This document shows, piece by piece, positions 26,341-35,300 of a stretch of DNA of 64,000 nucleotides; position 1 is the stretch's first letter; the number at the start of each line of letters is the position of its first letter. The stretch covers positions 866,003 through 930,002 of the forward strand of contig NC_012438.1 in the NCBI RefSeq assembly GCF_000021545.1, read 5' to 3'. Below the pieces are notes generated by a model. The model searched no databases. It was not told the origin of the DNA and saw nothing but the letters and a program-made list of their open reading frames with translations. This DNA is from Sulfurihydrogenibium azorense Az-Fu1. GTDB lineage: Bacteria > Aquificota > Aquificia > Aquificales > Hydrogenothermaceae. Both the position numbers and the translations under genes were made by a program.

Positions 26341-27427
26341 ACTCCTCTCCTTTTTTTATAGCATATTTTTTTAGTATATCAAATAATTTATCAATATTCC
26401 ACCCTTTTGTTGCTGATACAGTTATAGTATTTTCCGATTCATCAGGCTCTAAGTATTCTTGTGAAGGTATTACTTTATCTACTTTATTCATTACGTTTAT
26501 AACTGGTTTTTCTTCAAGTTTAAGCTTTTTTAAAACATCTTCTACCGTCTGTTTTTTCAGCATCCAGTTATCATCTGATATATCTATCACATGTAGGATT
26601 AAATCGGCTTCTTCAGTCTCTTTTAGTGTTGTCATAAAAGCATCCATTATCTCTTGGGGCATATCTTCTACAAAACCTACTGTATCTGTTATTATAACTC
26701 TTTTATTTATGTCAGGAAAGTGTATAAAAGATGTTTTTGTGTCTAGTGTTGCAAATAGTTGGTCTGATATGTAAGTATCCCTTTTTGTTAGGCGGTTTAG
26801 CAGAGAAGATTTTCCCGCGTTTGTATAACCTACAAGTGCTACATTAAGAATGTTTGGATTGTCTTCCCTTGTTTTTCTTTGCTGTTTCTTTTGTTTTTCT
26901 ATCTCTTTCAACTCTTTTTTTATCTTATTTATTCTGTCTTTTATAGCTCTTGTTTTAATTTCTCCAAGCTTTTCTCCAGCTCCTTTTGTTTTCATTCCTC
27001 CACCGATTCTTGATAGTTCCTTACCTTTTTGGTTATACACTCTTGGAAGTTGATGTTGTAAGTAAGCAAGTTCTACCTGGAGTTTTGCTTGTTTTGTTTT
27101 TGCCCTTTTGAAGAATATCTGTAGTATTAAGTCTGTTCTGTCTAAAATTTGAGCGTTTATCTCTTGGGATAGATTAGATATCTGGACAGGAGATAGATTT
27201 ACATTAAAAACTACAGTGTCAGCTCCAATACCTTCAACCAGTTGTTTTATCTCGTTTACTTTTCCTCTTCCTATGTAGTAAGCAGGATCTGGAGACTCCC
27301 TTTTCTGGTATACTTTACCTAAGACAACTCCTTCAGCTGCCTCTACAAGTCCTTCAAGCTCTTCTATCTGGTACTTAAACCTTGCAGGGTTTAAACCTGT
27401 GTTTACACCTACTATAATTGATCTCAA
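26318..27427 (-). CDS. hflX: Ribosome-splitting GTPase HflX
   Basis: 369 aa. The N-terminal HflX domain has YYIGRGKVNEIK, DRTDLILQIFFKRA and LPRVYNQKGKELSRIGGG. The G domain has ALVGYTNAGKSSLLNRLT (G1), TDTVGFVEDMPQEI (G3) and NVMNKVD (G4). HflX dissociates stalled ribosomes under stress. The order miaA-hfq-hflX is a classic conserved operon. Confidence 0.96.
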   Translation of the reverse strand: MRSIIVGVNTGLNPARFKYQIEELEGLVEAAEGVVLGKVYQKRESPDPAYYIGRGKVNEIKQLVEGIGADTVVFNVNLSPVQISNLSQEINAQILDRTDLILQIFFKRAKTKQAKLQVELAYLQHQLPRVYNQKGKELSRIGGGMKTKGAGEKLGEIKTRAIKDRINKIKKELKEIEKQKKQQRKTREDNPNILNVALVGYTNAGKSSLLNRLTKRDTYISDQLFATLDTKTSFIHFPDINKRVIITDTVGFVEDMPQEIMDAFMTTLKETEEADLILHVIDISDDNWMLKKQTVEDVLKKLKLEEKPVINVMNKVDKVIPSQEYLEPDESENTITVSATKGWNIDKLFDILKKYAIKKGEEYGKLRIL

Positions 27428-27428
27428 A

Positions 27429-27620
27429 TTACTCTACAACTATCGTACTTATTGCGTGTTTGTATATAAGTTGTTGCTGACCGTTAACGTCTAATAAAAT
27501 TGTAAACTGGTCTGCATCTAATATTTTACCTACTATTCTCGTACCTCTAACTAAGTAAACTGTTACCTCTTTACCTTCTCTTCTATACTCGTTTAAGATT
27601 TCATCTTGTACTGACGCCAT
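27429..27620 (-). CDS. hfq: RNA chaperone Hfq
   Basis: 63 aa from the second of two adjacent ATGs; AAGGAGG (27627-27633) is 6 nt from that ATG and only 3 nt from the first. Sm1 and Sm2 motifs are present (VTVYLVRGTRIVGKILDADQ, and the terminal YKHAISTIV). Hfq forms a hexamer that binds U-rich RNA. It overlaps the miaA 3' end. It lacks a C-terminal tail. Confidence 0.95.
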   Translation of the reverse strand: MASVQDEILNEYRREGKEVTVYLVRGTRIVGKILDADQFTILLDVNGQQQLIYKHAISTIVVE

Positions 27621-28521
27621 CATATACCTCCTTAACTCTATTTTCTATAATTTTTAAAGCATCATTCATATTTATATGACTTAGATTTAAATTTTCAAAC
27701 TTTGTTTTACTTTTAAATGTTCTTAGCTGTCTTTTTGCAAAATCTTTAGTATTTTCTATTATACTACTTTTAGCATCTTCAAGTGAGATTTTTTTATCTA
27801 AGTAAGGTAAAATTTCTTTGTATCCTATGGCTTGCATAGCTGTTATTGAATCTTTAAAACCCATCTCTATAAGCCTTTCTACTTCTTTTACAAGTCCTTT
27901 TTCAAACATTTTTTCTACTCTTAATTTTATTCTTTCCATAAGTTCTTCTCTATCTCTAACTAAATTAAAACCTATAAAGTTGTGTCTTGGATTTTCAAAT
28001 CCCTGAAAGAAAGATGAGAATGGCTTTCCTGTAAGCTGGTAAACTTCTAAAGCTCTTACTATCCTTCTTTTATCGTTAACGTGTATCTTACTTGCATACT
28101 GAGGGTCAACTTCTCTTAACTTTTCATACAAAACCCTGTTATCTAAACTGTAAAGTTCCTCTCTTATTTCCCAATTGCCTTCAGGAGCTTCCGACAAACC
28201 GTACAAAGCTGCTTGAATATAAAGCCACGTCCCTCCTACTACTATCGGAATTTTTCCTTTTTCTTCAATTTTTTTAACAACTTTATCAAAATGCTGTATG
28301 TAATCTTTTACAGAAAAGTTTTCAGAAGGTAAGACAATATCTATTAAGTGGTGAGGAATACCGTCCATCTCTTGTAAAGTAGGTTTTGCAGTTCCTATAT
28401 CCATATACTTATATATCATCATAGAGTCTGCACTTATCACTTGACCATCTAACATCTTAGCGAGTTTTATTCCCAGTTCTGTTTTTCCTGTTGCAGTTGC
28501 ACCTGCTATAACTATAATCAT
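27601..28521 (-). CDS. miaA: tRNA dimethylallyltransferase
   Basis: 306 aa. P-loop IAGATATGKTELGIKLAK, DSMMIYKYMDIGTAKP, PHHLIDIV, VGGTWLYIQA and RRIVRALEVYQLTGKP are all family signatures. It adds dimethylallyl to A37 of tRNAs reading UNN codons. AAGGA is very near the ATG. First gene of the miaA-hfq-hflX-HIT-TusA run, divergent from the Rpn gene. Confidence 0.96.
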   Translation of the reverse strand: MIIVIAGATATGKTELGIKLAKMLDGQVISADSMMIYKYMDIGTAKPTLQEMDGIPHHLIDIVLPSENFSVKDYIQHFDKVVKKIEEKGKIPIVVGGTWLYIQAALYGLSEAPEGNWEIREELYSLDNRVLYEKLREVDPQYASKIHVNDKRRIVRALEVYQLTGKPFSSFFQGFENPRHNFIGFNLVRDREELMERIKLRVEKMFEKGLVKEVERLIEMGFKDSITAMQAIGYKEILPYLDKKISLEDAKSSIIENTKDFAKRQLRTFKSKTKFENLNLSHINMNDALKIIENRVKEVYDGVSTR

Positions 28522-28564
28522 TATCCTTTGTTGTGTTAAAATAATTTTGAGAATAAGATATTAA

Positions 28565-29527
28565 ATGGAGATTGTTTTGTCAATAGAAAAACAACCTCAC
28601 GACTGGTTTTTTAAAGTAATATTTAGTCAAAGTAAAAATGTAGAGTCTTTTTTAGAGATCTTTTTACCAAAGATTTATAAAAGTATAGTTCCAAACTCTT
28701 TAAAACTTTCTGATACAGAGAAACTTTCAAAGAAGTATAAAAAGCTATTTCTTGATATAGCATTCGATTGTAAACTTAAGGATAAAGATGGAAATGAGAC
28801 AGATGGACAAATCTATATAGTTTTTGAACACAAATCTTATCCAGACAAACATACCCCTTCTCAAATATCTTTTTACAAGTCAGTTATGATGGAAGAAGAT
28901 GAAAGATTATCAAGACCTTACAGACCTGTTATTCCTATCGTTTTCTACCACGGAGAAAAACCTTGGAATATACCTACAAAAATTCCTCAACTCCAGAATA
29001 TAGATGACTACTTAGAAGAATACACCCACTCTCTTAGCTATATTCTTTTTGATACTACAAAATTGGAAGACATATTCTTGATAGAAAACTTATACTTAAA
29101 CGCCTGCTTACTTTCTGCCATTTATACGATGAAAAATATATTTAAAGATTTAGAACATCTAAAACCTATATTGGAAAAACTTGTCCTTGAAGATGTTAGA
29201 GAGTGTCTTTATATTATTATTGACTACACGGTAATAGTAAAAAAAGATTTAGAAACAATAGAGAAAGTTTTAGAAGAAATAGGAGGTGAAGAGAAAATGA
29301 TGACTCTAACAGAAAAATGGAAGATGGAAGGGCTACAGGAAGGGTTAAAAAGATTAATACAAGAATCTCAAGAAGCTGTAATAGAGATACTGGAAATAAG
29401 GTTTGGATCTGTTTCTGATGAGTTGAAATCAAAAATTAAAGCTATAGAAGATTTAGAAAAGTTGAAAAATTTAAGAAGAGAAGCTGTTAAAACTCAGTCT
29501 ATAGAAGATTTTTCTAAAATACTTTAG
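28565..29527 (+). CDS. Rpn-type nuclease (transposase_31 / PD-(D/E)XK family)
   Basis: 320 aa. The start QPHDWFFKVIFSQSKNVESFLEIFLP is the typical Rpn opening. The nuclease core shows LFLDIAFDCKL followed by IYIVFEHKSYPD (Asp, Glu-x-Lys). VIPIVFYHGEKPW is another family block. RpnA-like enzymes cleave DNA and promote RecA-independent recombination; they are usually accessory and scattered as paralogues. It sits between divergent miaA and dapF. A leaderless start is possible: TTGTGT-17-TAAGAT ends 5 nt before ATG. Confidence 0.85.
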   Translation: MEIVLSIEKQPHDWFFKVIFSQSKNVESFLEIFLPKIYKSIVPNSLKLSDTEKLSKKYKKLFLDIAFDCKLKDKDGNETDGQIYIVFEHKSYPDKHTPSQISFYKSVMMEEDERLSRPYRPVIPIVFYHGEKPWNIPTKIPQLQNIDDYLEEYTHSLSYILFDTTKLEDIFLIENLYLNACLLSAIYTMKNIFKDLEHLKPILEKLVLEDVRECLYIIIDYTVIVKKDLETIEKVLEEIGGEEKMMTLTEKWKMEGLQEGLKRLIQESQEAVIEILEIRFGSVSDELKSKIKAIEDLEKLKNLRREAVKTQSIEDFSKIL

Positions 29528-29539
29528 GTGAAGAGAATT

Positions 29540-30406
29540 ATGGATAAAAATTTTTTTGTAAAATCTCATGGACTTGGTAATGATTACATAGTGATAGATT
29601 CAGAAAATATAACTTTTGAGATTACACAGGACTTTATAAAGAAAATATGTGATGTACACTACGGTATAGGTTCTGATGGAATTCTGGTAAAGTATCCGTC
29701 AAGTGTTGCAGACTTTAAACTAAGAATATTTAATCCCGATGGCTCTGAAGCTGAAAAAAGTGGAAACGGTCTTAGAATATTCTGTAAATTTTTATACGAT
29801 TATGGATATACTAATAAAGAAGAGTTCACAGTAGAAACGAAAGGAGGGTTAGTAAGAGCTAAAATTGAAGAGAAAAATAAGTTTGGAAAGGCAAAAGTTA
29901 TAACTGTTGATATGGGTAAAGCCATCTTTGAAGCAAGTAAAATTCCTGTTAAAACAGATAAAAAAGAGTTTTTAGGAGAAAAGGTTAAAGTTGGTGATAA
30001 AGAGTACGAAGTAAACTGTGTGTCTGTAGGAAATCCCCACTGTGTAATAATAAAAAAGGAGTTAAACGAAGAAGAGATAAAAACATACGGTTCTTTGATA
30101 GAAAATCATCCACTTTTTCCAAATCGTATAAATGTTCAATTTGTAAAACCAATATCAGAAGACCAAGCAGAGATATTAATATGGGAAAGAGGAGCCGGGT
30201 TTACTTATGCCTCTGGAAGCTCTTCCTGTGCCGTTGCATCTGTTTTAGTAAAGAAAGGTCTTGCAAAAAATGATATTACCATTAAAATGATAGGTGGAGA
30301 GCTGAAAATAACTGTAGATAAAGATTGGAATATACGAATGACAGGGGAAGTTCAGGAAATTTGCAGAGGAATAATCAGTGAAGAATTTTTAGAGAGTATA
30401 AAGTAG
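29540..30406 (+). CDS. dapF: DapF-family epimerase with both catalytic Cys replaced by Ser
   Basis: 288 aa from ATG 29540; GTG 29528 lies in the likely ribosome site. The fold signatures of diaminopimelate epimerase are clear (VKSHGLGNDYIVID, IFNPDGSEAE, SVGNPHCVI, WERGAG). However the two acid/base cysteines are absent: the usual CGNG is SGNG (Ser74) and the usual ACGxGxC is ASGSSSC (Ser225). Cys82 and Cys230 are nearby but not at the catalytic positions. DAP epimerase makes meso-DAP for lysine and peptidoglycan. The substitution could mean a Ser-Ser epimerase variant, or another racemase or dehydratase activity of this fold. Confidence 0.8.
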   Translation: MDKNFFVKSHGLGNDYIVIDSENITFEITQDFIKKICDVHYGIGSDGILVKYPSSVADFKLRIFNPDGSEAEKSGNGLRIFCKFLYDYGYTNKEEFTVETKGGLVRAKIEEKNKFGKAKVITVDMGKAIFEASKIPVKTDKKEFLGEKVKVGDKEYEVNCVSVGNPHCVIIKKELNEEEIKTYGSLIENHPLFPNRINVQFVKPISEDQAEILIWERGAGFTYASGSSSCAVASVLVKKGLAKNDITIKMIGGELKITVDKDWNIRMTGEVQEICRGIISEEFLESIK

Positions 30407-30948
30407 TGGAAAAAAGAGTATTTGTAGGAAGTTTTGTAGACTGGAAAAAGCTAAAGAAAAGTTATACAGACATAAAAAAAGATTTAAGTGGAGTAGTGTC
30501 TGGCAGCTGGGTTAAGCCCGAAAACTTTCATATAACGTATAAGTTTTTAGGTAATACTAAGGTAGAAAAGATAAACGATATATTACATATACTTAACAAA
30601 GATTTTAACAAAGAGTTGGAAGTAAATATAACTTTAAAAGGCCTTGGGGTTTTCCCTAACCTTGATGATCCAAAGGTGTTATTTTTTAAAGTTTTAGAAA
30701 ATGAGATTTTAAAAGAGATATTCTTAAACTTAGAAGAAAAGCTTTACAGTATAGGCTACAAAAAAGAGATAAAGCCGTTTATTCCACATATTACAATCCT
30801 TAGAATAAAAGAAGTGAAACAGGCTCAGTTTGTAGAAAAGTTAAAAAAATATGAAGAAAAGCTATTTTTAAAGCAAGAAACAATAACTGTAAATCTAATA
30901 GAAAGTATATTAAACCCAACAGGAGCTGTTTATAAAAAACTAAATTAA
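30406..30948 (+). CDS. thpR: RNA 2',3'-cyclic phosphodiesterase (2'-5' RNA ligase family)
   Basis: 180 aa from GTG 30406, sharing a base with the dapF stop. The two HxT motifs are HITYKFLG and HITILRI. FVGSFVDW opens the protein. The 2H phosphoesterase family hydrolyses 2',3'-cyclic phosphates and can reversibly ligate tRNA halves in vitro. It ends the operon; a stem-loop with a T run follows. Confidence 0.9.
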   Translation: MEKRVFVGSFVDWKKLKKSYTDIKKDLSGVVSGSWVKPENFHITYKFLGNTKVEKINDILHILNKDFNKELEVNITLKGLGVFPNLDDPKVLFFKVLENEILKEIFLNLEEKLYSIGYKKEIKPFIPHITILRIKEVKQAQFVEKLKKYEEKLFLKQETITVNLIESILNPTGAVYKKLN

Positions 30949-30972
30949 TAATGAGATATAAAGTATTTTTTG

Positions 30973-30993
30973 ATTAGGTTTGACCTAATTTTT
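30973..30993 (+). terminator. Intrinsic terminator after thpR
   Basis: Perfect 7-bp stem ATTAGGT / ACCTAAT with a 3-nt loop, ending in TTTTT. The stem is A/T rich but well placed 25 nt after the stop. Confidence 0.6.
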
Positions 30994-31159
30994 CTATCTG
31001 CCGAATTGCCGTCGTTGTCCTATCGAAAATGGCAGTTTTTGAGTCTCAATTAGAAGGGGTTTATTGAGATTAATTGAGTTAAGTGATTGAAAAATAATCA
31101 CTGTCTATCTCCAGTGATTTTTGCAGGATCGGAGGTCGACAGGAAAAAATATATTCCGG
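30994..31159 (+). other. Structured intergenic segment of unknown function
   Basis: No ORF. It holds several hairpins: CTGCC/GGCAG followed by TTTTT (30998-31040), TCTCAAT/ATTGAGA with 12-nt loop (31044-31069), and two mutually exclusive stems sharing AATCACT (31082-31102 and 31096-31119, the latter followed by T's). The last 40 nt are less A/T rich than the surroundings. IS copy 1 abuts it without a target duplication, so the segment may have come from elsewhere. It could be an ncRNA, an attenuator or a relic. Confidence 0.4.
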
Positions 31160-32261
31160 TGTATAAGTTTCAATACACAGTGAACACCTACCCCTTTAAA
31201 ATAATTTCAACAAAAACAGGAGGTAGGTTATATGAAAGGTATTATAGGAACCCCCTATGTATATGACAACACTCTTTCCTAAAAAACTATCAAACAAGAT
31301 TAAAGACATTCCTTTAACAAAAGAAGCCAAAAAAAGACTAAAATGGATACAGCACTACCAAGATACAAAAAATATATCCAAAACCTGCAGATACTTCGGA
31401 ATATCAAGAACTACCTTCTATAAATGGTTTGAAAGATACAAAAAAGACGGACTTGAAGGACTTCTTGATAGACCTAAAACACCAAAAAACACAAGAAAAC
31501 CAACTATAAGAAATCAGTACAGAGAACAAATAATAAAAGTCAGGAAACAAAACCCAACTTGGAGCAAAGAAAAAATATCGGCATATCTACAAGAAGAAAA
31601 AAACATAAAAGTATCACCATCTACAGTGTATAAAGTATTAAAAGAAGAAGGATTAATAGAGAGAACAAAATCAATTAAAATACAAAACAAAAGAAAAAAG
31701 AGTATAAAGAAGAAAAGGACAAAAAGAGGCTTGCAAGCACAAGCCCCAGGGGATGTAGTACAAATAGACGTAAAACACCTGAACATCGCAGGTGCAACAT
31801 ATTACCAATTCACAGCTATAGATAAGTATAGCAGATTTTGTTTTGCACGGGTATATGAAAGTAAAAATTCAAAGAAAACAAAAGAATTTTATATTGAGTT
31901 AAATGAGTATTTTGAATTTGAGATAAAGAGGGTACAAACAGATAACGGGAGTGAGTTTTTAGGGGAGTTTAACAAGTATTTAACGGATATAGGAGTGGAG
32001 CATTACTTTAGCTATCCAAGGAGTCCAAAGACTAATGGTGTTGTAGAAAGATTGATAAGGACAATAGAAGAGGAGTTATGGTTGATAGAGGGATTAGATT
32101 ACACATTAGAGGAGATGAATAAGAAGTTAAGGAAGTATGTAAGGAAGTACAATTTTATAAGGCCACATCATTCTTTAGGATACAAAAGACCAGCAGACAT
32201 TGTTTATGGAGTATGATAAAATTTTTAGGTGAAGGTGTTCACGATGTATAGAACTCATACA
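31160..32261 (+). mobile_element. IS481-like insertion sequence, copy 1 (1102 bp)
   Basis: The ends were set by comparison with copy 2: identity begins at TGTATAAG (31160) and stops at ATACA (32261). Imperfect terminal inverted repeats of 28-29 bp end in GTGAACACC and have TGT...ACA tips. The flanking 5-mers differ (TCCGG on the left, CCAAA on the right), so there is no target duplication. It carries one DDE transposase. Confidence 0.9.
31257..32216 (+). CDS. IS481-like DDE transposase, copy 1 (5' end frameshifted)
   Basis: 319 aa from ATG 31257. Compared with copy 2, the native start (ATG 31232 behind GGAGG) is put out of frame by a fifth C at 31251-31255. The remaining frame lacks only the first eight residues but has no ribosome site. 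HTH region SKTCRYFGISRTTFYKWFERYK, then an integrase core with Asp in VVQIDVKHL, Asp in QTDNGSEFL and Glu in NGVVERL. The shared residues are identical to copy 2. Activity may be reduced rather than abolished. Confidence 0.85.
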   Translation: MYMTTLFPKKLSNKIKDIPLTKEAKKRLKWIQHYQDTKNISKTCRYFGISRTTFYKWFERYKKDGLEGLLDRPKTPKNTRKPTIRNQYREQIIKVRKQNPTWSKEKISAYLQEEKNIKVSPSTVYKVLKEEGLIERTKSIKIQNKRKKSIKKKRTKRGLQAQAPGDVVQIDVKHLNIAGATYYQFTAIDKYSRFCFARVYESKNSKKTKEFYIELNEYFEFEIKRVQTDNGSEFLGEFNKYLTDIGVEHYFSYPRSPKTNGVVERLIRTIEEELWLIEGLDYTLEEMNKKLRKYVRKYNFIRPHHSLGYKRPADIVYGV

Positions 32262-32266
32262 CCAAA

Positions 32267-32296
32267 TTGATAAAAATCCATAACTAATGCTATAAT
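32267..32296 (+). promoter_or_regulatory. Leaderless promoter of smc, abutting IS copy 1
   Basis: TTGATA (32267-32272), 18-nt spacer, TATAAT (32291-32296), then 6 nt to ATG 32303. No Shine-Dalgarno is present. The -35 begins 6 nt after the IS end. Confidence 0.65.
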
Positions 32297-32302
32297 CTTT
32301 TC

Positions 32303-35300
32303 ATGTTAAAAGCATACATAGATAGAATTAACGTTTTTGGGTTTAAATCTTACGGAGAAAGATATCTTTCTATCCCTTTAGGAGAAGGTTTTACTGCCAT
32401 AGTTGGTCCAAATGGATCCGGTAAAAGTAATCTTGGAGATGCTATAGTTTTCTGTCTAGGAATAGCATCTGCCAAAGCAATGAGAGCCATCAAACTAACA
32501 GACCTTATATTCTCCTCAAAAGGAAAAACAGCTCCCTATGCAGAAGTTGAAATAATATTTAAAAATAACGGAGCTTTTCCTCTAAACACAGAAGAAGTAA
32601 GCATATCACGAAAAGTAGATTTAAGCGGAAAATCAACCTATAAAATAAACTCACGACCTGCAAAACAACAAGAAGTGGAAGAACTCCTAACTTTAGCAGG
32701 AATACCAACTCAAGGCTACAACATCGTAACCCAAGGAGATATTTACAAATTTGTAAAAATGACTCCATCAGAAAGAAGAGACCTAATCAGTGATATAGCA
32801 GGAATTACCCAGTATGAAGAAAGAAAACAAAAAGCCATACAAGACCTAAACCAATCAAACGAAAAAATAGAAAAAGTCAAAGCCATACTAAACGAAATTA
32901 GCCATACACTAAAAAAGTTAGAAAAAGAGAAAGAAGATGCCCTTTTAGCCATTGATTTAGAAAACCAGATTCAACAACTACAAAACGCCATAAAGTCAGC
33001 AAAACTCTACCTACTCTTAAAACAAAAAGAAGAAGTATTAAACCAAATAACTCAAGTAGAAGACCAGATAAACAACCTATACTTAGAAAAAGAAAAAAAC
33101 ATAGAAAACCAAAAAGAAATTATAAACAATATAAAACAACTTGAAGAAAAACTAAACCATATTCAAGAGTCTTTTTTGCCTATCAAAGAAAGAGAAGGAA
33201 GTATAACAGCCCAAGTAAAATCTCTAAGTGAAAAAAAAGATGACCTTGAAAAAACTCTTCAGCAACTCCAAGAAAAACTCAAGGCCTTAGAAAAAGAAAA
33301 AGAAGAAAAAATAAAAGAGATACTCCAAACAGAAGAAACAATAAAAAATCTCTCATCACAGCTTCCAAAACTTTTAGAAGAGTTAAAAGAAGCTGAAAAA
33401 ACACTGGAAGAAAAGAATAAACAACTCCAAGAGATAGAGTTTTTAGGAAGTTCAGCAAAAAATGACCTTGGAGAAATAGAAAAACAAGAAAAACAGCTCC
33501 TTGAAACCATCAAACAGTTAGAAAATGAAAAAACCCAGTATCAAATAAAACTAAACACAACCCAAGAAAAGATAAACAACCTAAACCAAGACTTAGCCAA
33601 AACAAAAGAAGAGATTGAAAACCTTGAAAAAACAATAGAGAACATCAAATCAAACACAAAAGACACTCAAACCCAAATCCAAGGTTTACAAAGTGAGATA
33701 ACAAGACTAAAAGTAAGAAAAGAAACATTAGAAAAAAGATTAAAAGAAACAAGAGAAAAGTTAGAGAAAAACTTTCAAAAGTTAGCCCATATCTTAGCCC
33801 AGCTATCCCAGTTTAGAGAAGATAAAATATCTATAATACTAAAATCAGTTCCCGGTGTTTACGGACAAGTATCAGAACTTATATCTTTAAAAGACCCAAT
33901 GTATCAAACTGCTATAGAAGTAGCAGGAGGAGGTAGGTTAAAAAATATAGTTGTAGAAGATGATTACGTAACCCAAAAATGTATAGATATACTAAAAAAA
34001 GAAAAAGCAGGGAGAGTTACATTCATACCTTTAAACAAAATAAAAGTGTTTGACAACCCTAAACTACCATTTAAAAAAGGTCTACTTGGATACGCAATAG
34101 ACTTTGTAGATTACGATAAAAAAATAGAAAAAGCCATAAAGTACGTTTTCCAAGATACAGTAGTAGTAGAAGATTTCGAGTCTGCAAGGTCTATAGGAAT
34201 AGGAAGTTATAGAATGGTAACGTTAGAAGGAGAACTTTTTGAAAAGTCTGGAGCTATCTCTGGAGGTTTTGAAAGACAAAATATAACAATAGGCAGGTCA
34301 AACTTAGAAGCTGAAAAACAAAAACTGGAAGAAGAAGATGAAAAACTAAAAAAAGAAGAAGAATCAATCCAAAACGAGTTAAAACTAATAAACAACAAAA
34401 TAGCCGAAAATGAAAAAACTCTAATAAAAATACAAACAGAAGCTTCCAGTATAAACCAGAGAATACAAGAACTAACAAATCAACTAATCTCAAAGAACAA
34501 TAAAGTAAGTTATTTAGAAAACGAAATATTTAATCTAAAGAAACAATCTTTAGAATACGAAGGAAAAATTGAAAAACTACAACAAGAAATAGAAAAACAG
34601 TCTCAAACCCTACAGTCTGTATCAAATCAAAAACAAGAAATATTAAAAAGATTAGAAAGAGCTGGACTGTCAACCTTAAGAAAGCAGTGGGAAGAAGCTG
34701 CAAACAGAGTTTACTCACTCAAAGAAAAAGTAAAAGATATTGAAACTCAGATAAACCTACTGATAGACAAAAAAGACAACCAGCTTAAAATAAGAGTCTT
34801 TCAGATAGAAACAGAAAAAGAAGAAATAAGAAACCAGTTATACCAAATAAATCAAGAGATAGAAAGTGTAAAATCAAAAATAGAAAGCTTAACAAAAGAA
34901 CTTTCAGAGCTATGGAAGGACTTAAAAACCTCAGAAAAAGAAAGAGACGATCTTATAAACCAAATTCAAGACTACAGAGATAAAATAAAAAATCTAAGAT
35001 ACGAAGAAGAAAACATAAACAAAGAGATAACAATTCTTCTACAAGAAAAAGCAAAACTACAACAAAAACTTACAGACACGGAAGAAGAGATACTAACGCT
35101 TAAACAGGAGTACGATGGAGAACCTGTAGAAGCTGACATAAAATCCTTAGAAAAACAACTAAAAACACTGGAAGAAAAAAGGAAAAATTTAGGGTCCGTT
35201 AACCAAAAAGCTTTAGAAGATTACGAAGAAGAGTTAAAAAGATACAACGAGATAAACGAAAAACTAACCATCTTAATACAAGAGAAAAAATCGATTGAAG

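Noticed and set aside
31036-31075. Lone CRISPR-like repeat (TCTCAAT...ATTGAGA with a 12-nt loop).
   Set aside because: Only one copy is present, with no regular spacers and no cas gene in the window; kept only as a hairpin in a structured segment.
33259-33513. Ser/Phe-rich minus-strand frames within smc (also 34207-34398).
   Set aside because: Reverse complement of Glu/Lys-rich coiled-coil codons; no ribosome sites and no family similarity.
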